A stretch of DNA of 37,736 nucleotides from Clostridiales bacterium (GTDB taxonomy: Bacteria; Bacillota; Clostridia; Christensenellales; Pumilibacteraceae): NCBI GenBank assembly GCA_022508505.1, contig JAFLVC010000016.1:1-37736 (forward strand), in the 5' to 3' direction. Under the pieces are notes generated by a model. It saw only the letters and a list, made by a program, of their open reading frames with translations, was not told where the DNA came from and ran no database searches. Every line of letters begins with the position of its first letter. Position 1 is the stretch's first letter. Positions 9,044-15,420 of this stretch are shown here, one piece after another. Both the position numbers and the translations under genes were made by a program.

Positions 9044-9479
9044 TGTTTTCCTCGTAAGAAATGATTTTGCCTACTCGCTTTTCGTGCCGCCCGCCCGCAA
9101 ACTCTGTTTTGAGAAAGGCGTCGACTATCTTGAGCGCCGTCTCTATATCGGTGTTGCCCGCGCCGAGCGCCAAGACGTTTGCGTTGTTGTGCTCGCGGCA
9201 CAGCTTTCCCATCTCCGGTGTAAAGCACAGTCCGCACCGAATGCCTTTTACCTTGTTTGCGCAAATACTCATGCCGACGCCCGTCTTGCAAATAACGATT
9301 CCGCGTGCGCCCTGCTCTTTTGCAACTCTTTCCGCAACCGCAATGCCGTAATCGGGATAGTCGACGGAGTCAAGCGAGTCGGTGCCGAGGTCGGTTACCT
9401 TCTCGCCCTCGCCCTCGAGCTTTTGTATGACGGCGCGCTTCAAATCGAGTCCGCCGTGATCGCACGCAATGTAAACCAT
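9036..9479 (-). CDS. rpiB: Ribose-5-phosphate isomerase B
   Basis: RpiB/LacAB-family sugar-phosphate isomerase of 147 residues, which interconverts ribose 5-phosphate and ribulose 5-phosphate in the pentose phosphate pathway. It has the N-terminal IACDHGG motif (Asp7, His8), the active-site cysteine Cys64 in CKTGVGMSICANK and the HNNANVLALG block. The residue after the cysteine is Lys where many relatives have Gly. I chose the ATG at 9479, preceded by GAGG, over an upstream in-frame start at 9494 because it gives the usual length and N-terminus. It overlaps the first ATPase gene by 8 bases and shares its promoter. In Bacillus the equivalent gene (ywlF) also follows ywlE. Confidence 0.95.
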   Translation of the reverse strand: MVYIACDHGGLDLKRAVIQKLEGEGEKVTDLGTDSLDSVDYPDYGIAVAERVAKEQGARGIVICKTGVGMSICANKVKGIRCGLCFTPEMGKLCREHNNANVLALGAGNTDIETALKIVDAFLKTEFAGGRHEKRVGKIISYEENNG

Positions 9480-9505
9480 GTGAGCCTCGCGCATATATTT
9501 TACTT

Positions 9506-9534
9506 ATTTTATCACACCTCAACCCTTTTGTCAA
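9506..9534 (-). promoter_or_regulatory. Sigma-A promoter of the rpiB/V-ATPase operon
   Basis: On the minus strand: TTGACA (9534-9529), a 17-base spacer, and TAAAAT (9511-9506). The predicted start is near 9499, giving a 5' leader of about 20 bases with an SD before rpiB. It lies just after the terminator of the preceding gene, so it probably drives the whole rpiB and V-ATPase operon. Confidence 0.8.
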
Positions 9535-9570
9535 AAGATGTGAGCAATATTCTTTCACTTTCGTAACCGC

Positions 9571-9607
9571 TCAAAAAACGAAAACCCCGCCGCGGCGAGG
9601 TTTTTTG
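9571..9607 (-). terminator. Bidirectional terminator between ywlE and rpiB
   Basis: Stem AACCCCGCC / GGCGAGGTT (one mismatch), flanked by T-rich sequence on both strands: TTTTCGTTTTTT on the minus strand, TTTTTTGTTTT on the plus strand. It lies 6 bases beyond the stop codon of the arginine phosphatase gene. Confidence 0.75.
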
Positions 9608-9612
9608 TTTTA

Positions 9613-10074
9613 CTATTGCTTGTCCGAAACACGATCGCACAGTGCGAGAAGGTTGTCAAAGCCAAGCCGTATGCTTTTTGCGCAGTCGAGATAACTTTGA
9701 AGGCTCCCGCCGAACGGATCGTCGATCGGGCTTCCTATCAGCTTTTCAAACGATATGACGTTGCCGTCGCCGATGAGGTCGGCATGCCGCGCCGTCATTG
9801 CGACTATGAGGTCGCTGTCCTCCGCCATCATGACCGTAAAGGCTTTCGAGCGGCGCTTTTCGTTGTGCTTTACGCCGAGCGCCGTCAAAGCCTCGGCCGC
9901 CGTCGAGCTCATGACGTCGCCCTTTCTCGCATAAAGTCCCGCGCTCTGCACGTTAAAATCGCCCTGCCGCTTCTTTTCCTTGAGGTACGCCTTGAACATG
10001 AACTCCGCCATCGGCGAGCGGCATGTGTTGCCCGTGCATACGAATATGATGTTGAATTTCTTTTTTGCTTCCAT
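9613..10074 (-). CDS. ywlE: Low-molecular-weight phosphatase, probable protein-arginine phosphatase
   Basis: Low-molecular-weight phosphatase, 153 residues. The P-loop CTGNTCRS spans residues 13-20 (nucleophile Cys13, Arg19), and the general-acid Asp-Pro is at 119-120 in PIDDPFGGS. In this fold the fifth P-loop residue separates specificities: tyrosine phosphatases usually have Ile, whereas B. subtilis YwlE has Thr, and Thr17 is present here. That favours removal of phosphate from phospho-arginine, counteracting the McsB kinase. It follows the sua5/ywlC gene by 25 bases, as in Bacillus, and probably shares its transcript. SD is weak. The fold is certain, the substrate likely but inferred. No McsB is in the window. 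Confidence 0.88.
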   Translation of the reverse strand: MEAKKKFNIIFVCTGNTCRSPMAEFMFKAYLKEKKRQGDFNVQSAGLYARKGDVMSSTAAEALTALGVKHNEKRRSKAFTVMMAEDSDLIVAMTARHADLIGDGNVISFEKLIGSPIDDPFGGSLQSYLDCAKSIRLGFDNLLALCDRVSDKQ

Positions 10075-10099
10075 TGCCGTCCGAAAGACTTTTTACGCC

Positions 10100-11095
10100 T
10101 TAAATGATGTTACCGCCGCTGACTTTGATAAGTCGGCTTATGAGCGACTTGCCTATGCCCTCGGGCTTGACGCCCTCGGCTATCACCGCGTCGAACCGTT
10201 CCGAGTCGGCTCTACGAAGGAGCGCAAAGACGTTGTGCGCGTAGTCGGAGTACTCGCCACCCGCCGTGAACACATTGCGGTCGCCGTACTTTTCCCTGTT
10301 GCCGTCGAGACAGATTATGACCGCCTTTTTGCCCTGCGAAACTATTTCGTCGTAGCGCGTGCAGATATTGTTTGCCATGTCCGCATAATACGCCGAAAAC
10401 AGCACGTCGGCGTTTGGCGTGTAGCGCGACGAGAACGCGACGTTCTCGCGCTTGAACGCGACAGCCCCGATAGCCTTTTCTATCTCGTCGACGGACACTC
10501 CGCCCACGCGAAGAACAGTCGGCGGCTCGGTGCGAACGTCGATTATCGTCGACTCGATACCGATTTCGGACGCGCCGCCGTCGAGGATGTATTCGATTTT
10601 CCCGTCGAGGTCGTCCTTGACGTGGATTGCGAGCGTGGGGCTGGGCTTGTCCGTCGTGTTTGCGCTGGGGACGACGACCGGCTTTCCGGTAATCTCGATG
10701 AGGCGCAGCGCGGTCGCATTATTGGGAATGCGCACCGCGACGGTGTTGCCGCCCGCGGTCACGATGTCGGGAATGGTCTCCGCCCTGTCGAGAAGAAGAG
10801 TGAGCGCCCCCGGCATGAACTTATCTATGAGCGCCTTCGCCTTTTCGGGAATGCTTGCCGCCACCTTTTGTATGTCGCTCTTTTTGGACACCGCGACGAT
10901 GAGCGGCTTGTCCTTCGGTCTGCCCTTGACCTCGAATACGCGCTCTACCGCCTTGGCGTCGGTTGCCACCGCGCCGAGCGCATAGACCGTTTCGGTGGAA
11001 AACGCCACGAGCCCGCCCGCCTTGAGCGCGGCGGCGCACAGCACGATGTTTTCCGCAGTGGGCTGTAATATTTTAGTATCAAGTCGTTCTTCCAT
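10100..11095 (-). CDS. ywlC: Threonylcarbamoyl-AMP synthase (Sua5/YwlC)
   Basis: Makes threonylcarbamoyl-AMP from threonine, bicarbonate and ATP, the first step of the t6A37 modification of ANN-decoding tRNAs. The protein has 331 residues. The N-terminal YrdC/TsaC domain (about 8-190) has FSTETVYALG, the KGRPKDKPL phosphate-binding motif and the VPSANTTDKPSPT block. The C-terminal Sua5 domain (about 205-331) makes it the long Sua5 type, not the short TsaC type. I chose the ATG at 11095; an in-frame GTG at 11116 is possible. No clear SD precedes either. It is followed by ywlE, a pairing conserved in Firmicutes, and is divergent from the membrane protein gene at 11117. Confidence 0.95.
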   Translation of the reverse strand: MEERLDTKILQPTAENIVLCAAALKAGGLVAFSTETVYALGAVATDAKAVERVFEVKGRPKDKPLIVAVSKKSDIQKVAASIPEKAKALIDKFMPGALTLLLDRAETIPDIVTAGGNTVAVRIPNNATALRLIEITGKPVVVPSANTTDKPSPTLAIHVKDDLDGKIEYILDGGASEIGIESTIIDVRTEPPTVLRVGGVSVDEIEKAIGAVAFKRENVAFSSRYTPNADVLFSAYYADMANNICTRYDEIVSQGKKAVIICLDGNREKYGDRNVFTAGGEYSDYAHNVFALLRRADSERFDAVIAEGVKPEGIGKSLISRLIKVSGGNII

Positions 11096-11116
11096 AGTAC
11101 CGTTTAATTTTAGCAC

Positions 11117-11893
11117 ATGTCGTCAAAAATTTCAAGCATGAAAACACGATTTGCGAAAATTGTCGACAGAACTGTGGGCGCCGCCATGCTGTTTGCTGTG
11201 CTGACTGCCGTATTTCGGTACTACACCGTATTCGAGCTCGCCGCGTTTTCGGCGGCGTCGATTACGGTGTGCGCCTTTTTTATTTTCGGCGCGATCGGAA
11301 AACGCAACGACAGCAAAGCGGAAATGACAAAGCGGACGGACGACATGTTCTACGACTTCATGTTCGAGCGCGACGGCTACCCCGCGAAAAAGCTTGCGGA
11401 CGGGCTCAAGACGCGCGGCGTAGAAGCTTCCGTAAAAGCGGGCGCGGTGTACGCGGGAAATACCGCCGCCTTCTTTTGCTTTGACAAGCCGCTCGACAAA
11501 AAAACGGCGGCGCGAATGATAGCAAAAGCAAAGCGCGCCGGAGCCGCTAAAGCCGTCGTGTTTTGCGTAGCGCCGCCCGCGTCAACAGTCGACGTAAAAG
11601 ACTTTACGCTAAAGCCTGTAGTCGGCGACGACGTGTACAAATTGTTCGCCTCGCTCAAAGCCCTGCCCGAAAGGCGGTTTGAAAAGCCGACAAAAGCGCG
11701 TTTTTCATCGTTCAAAAACGCGCTTTCCAAAGACAAGATAATAAGATATTTCACGCTGTCCGCGTCGCTCTTCGGCGTGTCGCTCATACTCGGGTTTTCA
11801 ATCGTTCCCTTCGTGTGCGCGGTGGTCGCCGCGGTCCTCTTTACGTCCGCCGTCGCGTATAACATCTACAAAAAGACAAAGCGAAAAAGTTAG
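11117..11893 (+). CDS. Hypothetical membrane protein, two helical pairs
   Basis: Unrecognised protein of 258 residues. Two hydrophobic helices lie at about residues 18-36 and 39-60, and two more at about 214-232 and 233-250, bracketing a 150-residue hydrophilic part that probably faces the cytosol and ends KKTKRKS. The central part has alternating strands and helices (KKLADGLKTRG, AGNTAAFFCFDK, AKAVVFCVAP) that look like a small alpha/beta domain. An ATG at 11138 is an alternative start. Neither has an SD. It is divergent from ywlC with almost no gap, and its TAG stop overlaps the TAA stop of the convergent lipoprotein gene. No function is proposed. Confidence 0.75.
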   Translation: MSSKISSMKTRFAKIVDRTVGAAMLFAVLTAVFRYYTVFELAAFSAASITVCAFFIFGAIGKRNDSKAEMTKRTDDMFYDFMFERDGYPAKKLADGLKTRGVEASVKAGAVYAGNTAAFFCFDKPLDKKTAARMIAKAKRAGAAKAVVFCVAPPASTVDVKDFTLKPVVGDDVYKLFASLKALPERRFEKPTKARFSSFKNALSKDKIIRYFTLSASLFGVSLILGFSIVPFVCAVVAAVLFTSAVAYNIYKKTKRKS

Positions 11894-12408
11894 TCTGCGG
11901 CATCGATTGTTATGGTAATATTTTCGGTGTGCGGAGGTATATAGTCCAGCCTGCTTTTCGATGTCAGCTTAATTATTATTTTCTCTTTATAGCAAGGCTG
12001 TAAGACTTTCAGATTGAAGTAATTGTCCTTTTCCGGATTTGCCGTTATTTCGAATTTGGACTCGTCGCATTCGAACTCCAAGGGGCAAAAGTATTCAAAG
12101 TCAAATGCGAAAAATTCCACTTTCCCGTAACCGACACTTTGAAATCTACCCACAGCCAACTCGTAATCTTTTCCTATTTCGAGCTCCGCGCTCTTTTGTT
12201 CTTGACGTCCTGTTCCTCGGCTGTCGTCAAACCGTTCGCTACCGTCCTCCCACAGGCAATGATTGACGCCGTTTTCATCCCAAATCATGGTGTCGTGTCT
12301 CATAAACACGTGGCAACCGCCGCACCAACCCTCATCAGGCTCGCTTGCGCAAGAAAAGCAGAAAAGCGCAAGCACAGTCGCTAACAAAATCACAGATAAC
12401 CTTTTCAT
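11890..12408 (-). CDS. Small lipoprotein with a CxxCH motif
   Basis: Unrecognised exported lipoprotein, 172 residues. The N-terminus has two basic residues, a hydrophobic stretch (about 5-18) and Cys20 in CFSC as the probable lipid-anchored cysteine. Soon after comes WCGGCH, a CxxCH motif, and further cysteines follow (NHCLWED, YFCPLEFECD, QPCYKEK). The second half looks beta-rich (GKVEFFAFDFEYF, ENITITI). CxxCH could bind haem c or act as a redox or metal pair; nothing else in the window supports a cytochrome. An AGGTGA SD precedes the ATG. It lies downstream of the sigma and anti-sigma genes, separated by a terminator and with its own copy of the TTGGAC-N18-TATACC motif, so it is a likely target of that sigma factor. 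Confidence 0.75.
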   Translation of the reverse strand: MKRLSVILLATVLALFCFSCASEPDEGWCGGCHVFMRHDTMIWDENGVNHCLWEDGSERFDDSRGTGRQEQKSAELEIGKDYELAVGRFQSVGYGKVEFFAFDFEYFCPLEFECDESKFEITANPEKDNYFNLKVLQPCYKEKIIIKLTSKSRLDYIPPHTENITITIDAAD

Positions 12409-12434
12409 AATTCACCTCAACCGTGTTTTACTTG

Positions 12435-12464
12435 GGTATATCCGTTAAATTGGCATTTGTCCAA
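12435..12464 (-). promoter_or_regulatory. Candidate sigma-specific promoter of the lipoprotein gene
   Basis: On the minus strand TTGGACAAA, then GGATATACC, with 18 bases between TTGGAC (12464-12459) and TATACC (12440-12435). The motif ends 26 bases before the lipoprotein ATG. It matches the copy at 13190-13219 in sequence, spacing and position in front of a gene, and begins 2 bases after the poly-T of the terminator at 12466-12486. Confidence 0.6.
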
Positions 12465-12465
12465 T

Positions 12466-12486
12466 AAAAAGACCGCGTCAGCGGTC
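12466..12486 (-). terminator. Terminator overlapping the anti-sigma stop codon
   Basis: Stem GACCGC / GCGGTC with the loop TGAC that contains the TGA stop codon of the anti-sigma-like gene, followed on the minus strand by TTTTTATT. The hairpin therefore begins inside the coding region. Confidence 0.75.
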
Positions 12487-13170
12487 TCCAAGCAGCATTT
12501 CGGCAAGCTCGAACAGTCTCGTTTCGTCTCGGTTGTTTTTGAGCGTCAAGTAGTATTCGTAGCCGTCATGTTCGAAGATGCCGTAGCAATTTACGCCCGA
12601 CGCGCCCCACTTGACGGAACGCTCCGAAACGGTTTGTTCTCGCTTGCAAACCGATATGTTGTACTTTAAAAAGTCGAGCGGCTCGGTCGTCGGGCAGACG
12701 GTGTATTCTATATCGTCGTTTGTCTCGGGATTGACAAACCGCACCGAAATGCCACAAAACGCTTCGGTCTCGACGTGAACGTATTCCGTTAAAGCATAAT
12801 CGGAAAGCTCGGCAAAGTCGAAATACAAAAGGCTCGTGCCGTTTCGCTCGTTGTATTCAATGACGGTGCAGTCGAGCATAGAAACTTTGTATTCGCTCTT
12901 TGCGCCGGACTGATTGCTACCCACGAGATCGTCTTGCGTATTGCCTGTCAACAGCAAAGTCGGCACCAATACCGCCGCCGAAACAACAGCGGCGACAGGT
13001 GCAAAGACCGCCCAAAACAGAGCCGTAAATTTCCTTTTGTGTTTTTCCTTATCTGCGGTTTCCGCTCGTGATATTTCGGGGTGCATTTTCGAGAGCGCGG
13101 AATAAAGCGCGTCGTTACCTTCCTTCGCGCCGCTTTCTCTTATTTTTTTGTGTAAATCTTTTTCTCGCAA
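12478..13170 (-). CDS. Single-pass membrane protein, probable anti-sigma factor
   Basis: Protein of 230 residues with one membrane helix at about residues 49-75. The first 48 residues are charged and cytosolic, and about 155 residues lie outside. It directly follows an ECF-like sigma gene on the same strand, which is the usual arrangement for a sigma factor and its membrane anti-sigma. No zinc-finger HxxxCxxC motif is present, so binding would rely on another N-terminal helix. The outer domain (YEYYLTLKNNRDETRLFELAEML at its end, split over residues 205-228) resembles no family I can name. Start is TTG at 13170, with GGAGG five bases upstream. The role is inferred from context; an unrelated membrane sensor is possible. 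Confidence 0.72.
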   Translation of the reverse strand: MREKDLHKKIRESGAKEGNDALYSALSKMHPEISRAETADKEKHKRKFTALFWAVFAPVAAVVSAAVLVPTLLLTGNTQDDLVGSNQSGAKSEYKVSMLDCTVIEYNERNGTSLLYFDFAELSDYALTEYVHVETEAFCGISVRFVNPETNDDIEYTVCPTTEPLDFLKYNISVCKREQTVSERSVKWGASGVNCYGIFEHDGYEYYLTLKNNRDETRLFELAEMLLGDR

Positions 13171-13189
13171 ATTACCCTCCGATCAAATG

Positions 13190-13219
13190 GGTATATGGAT
13201 TTTTAATCCGTTTGTCCAA
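13190..13219 (-). promoter_or_regulatory. Candidate sigma-specific promoter of the anti-sigma gene
   Basis: On the minus strand TTGGACAAA (from 13219) and ATATACCC, with 18 bases between TTGGAC and TATACC (13195-13190). It lies just beyond the sigma stop codon and ends 20 bases before the TTG start of the anti-sigma gene, leaving room only for its SD. A second copy is at 12435-12464. Confidence 0.6.
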
Positions 13220-13220
13220 C

Positions 13221-13745
13221 CTACGTCAAATACTTTTCTATTTTTTTGAGCGCCTGCTTTAAAATGTATGCGATCGTGCTTTTGGGTATATTCATTTCCG
13301 CGGCGATCTCTCGCACCGTCATGCCCATGTAGATTTTACGCTCGACTATTTCGCTCTCCCTCTCGTCCAAACGCGCCATGGCTCTTTCGATATCGTACTT
13401 GTTTATGGTGTCGTTTTCGCTGAATGAATTGTCGCGGATGTCCGCCTTGTATTCGTCTAAGGACGCGTCGCGGCCGCCGTCACGATTTAGCTTGTACGCT
13501 TCGTTTTGCGTTATCTTCACTATCCATGCCTGACCGTTTTTGGTTTTGTCAAAGTCATTGACCGCCCGAAGAATTTTGTCATAGCTCAAAAAAATCACGT
13601 CGTCAACGAGTGATTTATCTATCAAATACTTATACGCGATGTACCGCAAATACCCGCGCGTATAATCGATGAACTGTTTTATGCAATCTTCACCGCGCTG
13701 TAATTTCGACAGGTATTCGTCGACTTTTTCGCGTGACGTTCTCAT
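13221..13745 (-). CDS. ECF-like sigma-70 family factor
   Basis: RNA polymerase sigma factor of 174 residues with only regions 2 and 4. Region 2 covers about residues 22-92 (YLRYIAYKYLIDKSLVDDV, then DKILRAVNDF and the WIVKITQNEAYKLNR stretch). Region 4 covers about 120-172, with RLDERESEIVERKIYMG and the helix-turn-helix TVREIAAEMNIPKSTIAYIL. It is followed by a single-pass membrane protein, so it probably answers an envelope signal. A TTGACA-N17-TAAAAT promoter is placed so that the predicted first transcribed base is the A of its ATG; there is no SD. A motif shared by two downstream genes may be its recognition site. Exact subfamily unknown. Confidence 0.9.
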   Translation of the reverse strand: MRTSREKVDEYLSKLQRGEDCIKQFIDYTRGYLRYIAYKYLIDKSLVDDVIFLSYDKILRAVNDFDKTKNGQAWIVKITQNEAYKLNRDGGRDASLDEYKADIRDNSFSENDTINKYDIERAMARLDERESEIVERKIYMGMTVREIAAEMNIPKSTIAYILKQALKKIEKYLT

Positions 13746-13751
13746 TCTTAA

Positions 13752-13780
13752 ATTTTATAATTCTTCAAGATGTTTGTCAA
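13752..13780 (-). promoter_or_regulatory. Sigma-A promoter giving a leaderless sigma-factor mRNA
   Basis: Minus strand: TTGACA (13780-13775), 17-base spacer, TAAAAT (13757-13752). The last -10 base (position -7) is at 13752, which puts +1 at 13745, the A of the sigma-factor ATG. The six bases between -10 and ATG are TTAAGA, and no SD exists. Confidence 0.75.
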
Positions 13781-13822
13781 TATTTGCCCACGCAAAAAAG
13801 TTATATATTTTTTTCGCAGTCG

Positions 13823-13853
13823 TTGGACAAAACGAGTGCGTTTCGGATATACC
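13823..13853 (+). promoter_or_regulatory. Third copy of the TTGGAC/TATACC motif, opposite strand
   Basis: Plus strand: TTGGACAAAA, 19 bases between TTGGAC and TATACC, with CGGATATACC as in the copy before the lipoprotein gene. It lies upstream of the sigma gene but points away from it, toward the 3' end of the flavoprotein gene. No sense-strand gene follows. Confidence 0.4.
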
Positions 13854-13874
13854 TTATGCCCGAATTATAAATAA

Positions 13875-14489
13875 TTATTTTATAAAATGCGTGCTCTTTC
13901 TCGGCTCGACTTGAGGGAGCGGCTGCTTTCCGCTTTCGATGTTTTTGAGCATCCACGCCATGTTGTAAGCGAGTGTGCGCATGGTCTGAAGTCCCTCCTC
14001 GTCCTTTCTCACGTCGTCGGGTGTAAAGCCGTGCACGCCGTTCCAATACTGCGAGGACACGACGGGCATTCTGTTTATCGTGAAGTACTTGTTAAGTCTG
14101 TCGAAGGCCGCCGTCGTGCCGCTGCGCCGCGCGCTGACGACCGCCGCCGCGGGCTTAAATGCAAGCCTTGCACCGCCTGCGTAAAATGCCCTGTCCAAAA
14201 GCGCTGTGAGCGCGCCGTTGGGCCCCGCGTAATAGACGGGCGAACCGATTACTATTCCGTCGGCGGACTGCATGAGCTCCAGCATTTCGTTAGCCACATC
14301 GTCCGAGAAGGCGCACTTGCCGAGCTTTGCGCACCCTCCGCAAGCTATGCAGCCGCGCACAGGCTTTTTGCCGATGTGGAATATCTGCGTCTCTATGCCC
14401 TGCGCGTTCAAAGTCTTTGCCACTTCGGAAAGTGCGGTATAAGTGCAGCCGTTCTCGTGCGGACTGCCGTTGATAAGCAATACTTTCAT
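13875..14489 (-). CDS. NADPH-dependent FMN reductase / iron-sulfur flavoprotein family
   Basis: Flavodoxin-fold reductase of 204 residues that binds FMN. It begins MKVLLINGSPHENGCTYTAL, the phosphate-binding loop of the family, and has GSPVYYAGPNGALTALLDR around the flavin. At about residues 47-60 lies CIACGGCAKLGKC, a CX2CX2CX5C spacing like the compact motif that holds a 4Fe-4S cluster in archaeal iron-sulfur flavoproteins. The ATG at 14489 was chosen because GAGGAG lies just upstream; an in-frame start at 14510 has no such support. It is 28 bases downstream of the acyl-ACP thioesterase gene and probably cotranscribed. The electron donor and acceptor are unknown, and cluster binding is inferred. 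Confidence 0.88.
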   Translation of the reverse strand: MKVLLINGSPHENGCTYTALSEVAKTLNAQGIETQIFHIGKKPVRGCIACGGCAKLGKCAFSDDVANEMLELMQSADGIVIGSPVYYAGPNGALTALLDRAFYAGGARLAFKPAAAVVSARRSGTTAAFDRLNKYFTINRMPVVSSQYWNGVHGFTPDDVRKDEEGLQTMRTLAYNMAWMLKNIESGKQPLPQVEPRKSTHFIK

Positions 14490-14517
14490 TTTACGCTCCT
14501 CGCATTTCACTGCGTGC

Positions 14518-15243
14518 TTATTTGCACGCGAAAACTATTTCGCTCTTTACGACGGGCTTACCCTGCTTCTGTAAGACTATCAAATCCCTGCCATCTCGCT
14601 CGGACTTTAAAACGTCGAGCTCGTCGCCCTCGTACGATTGGCTCGCGTAGATCACTTCCATTTCCTTGATTTTCTTTTTTTCGAGCTGAGCGACGGAGTA
14701 CGTGTTCATGATAAAACGCAGATATTCCAAGTTGTTGGTGTGGTGAGAATGGTCTACGTTTGTCGAGCGCACCGTCACCTTTTCGACGAGCGGAAACGCC
14801 TCGTCGTCGAACTTGCAAAACTCCACCTGCTCCGCAACCTCTTGCGCGACCATGGATTTATCGATGCCGACGTCGGAAATTCTCTTGATTTTTTGCGCGG
14901 CTATATCCAAAACGCAGACCTCAACCCGCGCGTACAGCACTCTTGCGCCGCCGCCGTCGCGCACCTCTATATCGACGTGCATTCTCGCCGCCGACATGGA
15001 CGATATGCACGCCGTCGCCGTGTACTCGCTGTTCCAAGCGAGGCCTTTAAAAAACTTCGCTCGCGTCTTGACGAAAACCCAGAACGCGTTGTACTTTTGC
15101 TTGATTGTTATTCCGTCTATTCCGTACTCGCCGAAAAACTCGGTCAGGGTGTCCTCGATAATCTGAAACGCGCCGATAACCGACAGGCTCTCGTCGCTTC
15201 CCACCATGCTTGCGCCTAAGCGCTGTGTCTTTTCGAATTTCAT
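14518..15243 (-). CDS. Acyl-ACP thioesterase
   Basis: Acyl-acyl carrier protein thioesterase (FatA/FatB-like, double hotdog), 241 residues. It would release fatty acids from ACP in the cytosol. The first hotdog (about 1-130) includes AFQIIEDTLTEFF. The second (about 145-241) contains NVDHSHHTNNLEYLRFI, whose N-x-D, H and N pattern matches the catalytic segment of the family. The length is typical for bacterial members. An AAGG may serve as a weak SD before the ATG at 15243. It is first of a two-gene unit with the flavoprotein, and repeats fill the 170 bases upstream. The exact chain length of its substrate cannot be read. Confidence 0.87.
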   Translation of the reverse strand: MKFEKTQRLGASMVGSDESLSVIGAFQIIEDTLTEFFGEYGIDGITIKQKYNAFWVFVKTRAKFFKGLAWNSEYTATACISSMSAARMHVDIEVRDGGGARVLYARVEVCVLDIAAQKIKRISDVGIDKSMVAQEVAEQVEFCKFDDEAFPLVEKVTVRSTNVDHSHHTNNLEYLRFIMNTYSVAQLEKKKIKEMEVIYASQSYEGDELDVLKSERDGRDLIVLQKQGKPVVKSEIVFACK

Positions 15244-15287
15244 TATTTAAGACCTTATATTTGTTACTCAATCAGCTCCCCATTTGT

Positions 15288-15352
15288 ATGAGCTTCACAT
15301 CCCCTCAGTCTGCGAGCAAGCTCGCAACAGGCTCCCCTTATTAAGGGGAGCC
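15288..15352. repeat. Intergenic repeat R2
   Basis: Clear copy: CACATCCCCTCAGTC, a GCGAGCAAGCTCGC hairpin, then the palindrome GGCTCCCCTTATTAAGGGGAGCC with a central TTATTAA. A fragment ending AGGAGCCTGATAAGGG repeats at 15396-15413. No gene is visible between 15244 and 15420. Confidence 0.8.
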
Positions 15353-15420
15353 TGATAAGGGTGTCAATCGACAAGCGGGAACATTTTGCACATAGGAGCC
15401 TGATAAGGGTACGAGTCGGA

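Noticed and set aside
9980-11068. A 362-codon open frame on the plus strand
   Set aside because: It is antisense to sua5/ywlC and the start of ywlE, both clear matches to known families.
11116-11138. Leaderless start for the membrane protein at 11117
   Set aside because: The hexamer at the right distance (TAATTT) matches TATAAT at only three positions and no -35 is found 16-18 bases upstream, so I did not include it in the leaderless set.
13887-14669. A plus-strand frame downstream of the third TTGGAC motif
   Set aside because: It could have been the missing target of that motif, but it is antisense to the flavoprotein, lacks an SD and shows no protein-like pattern.
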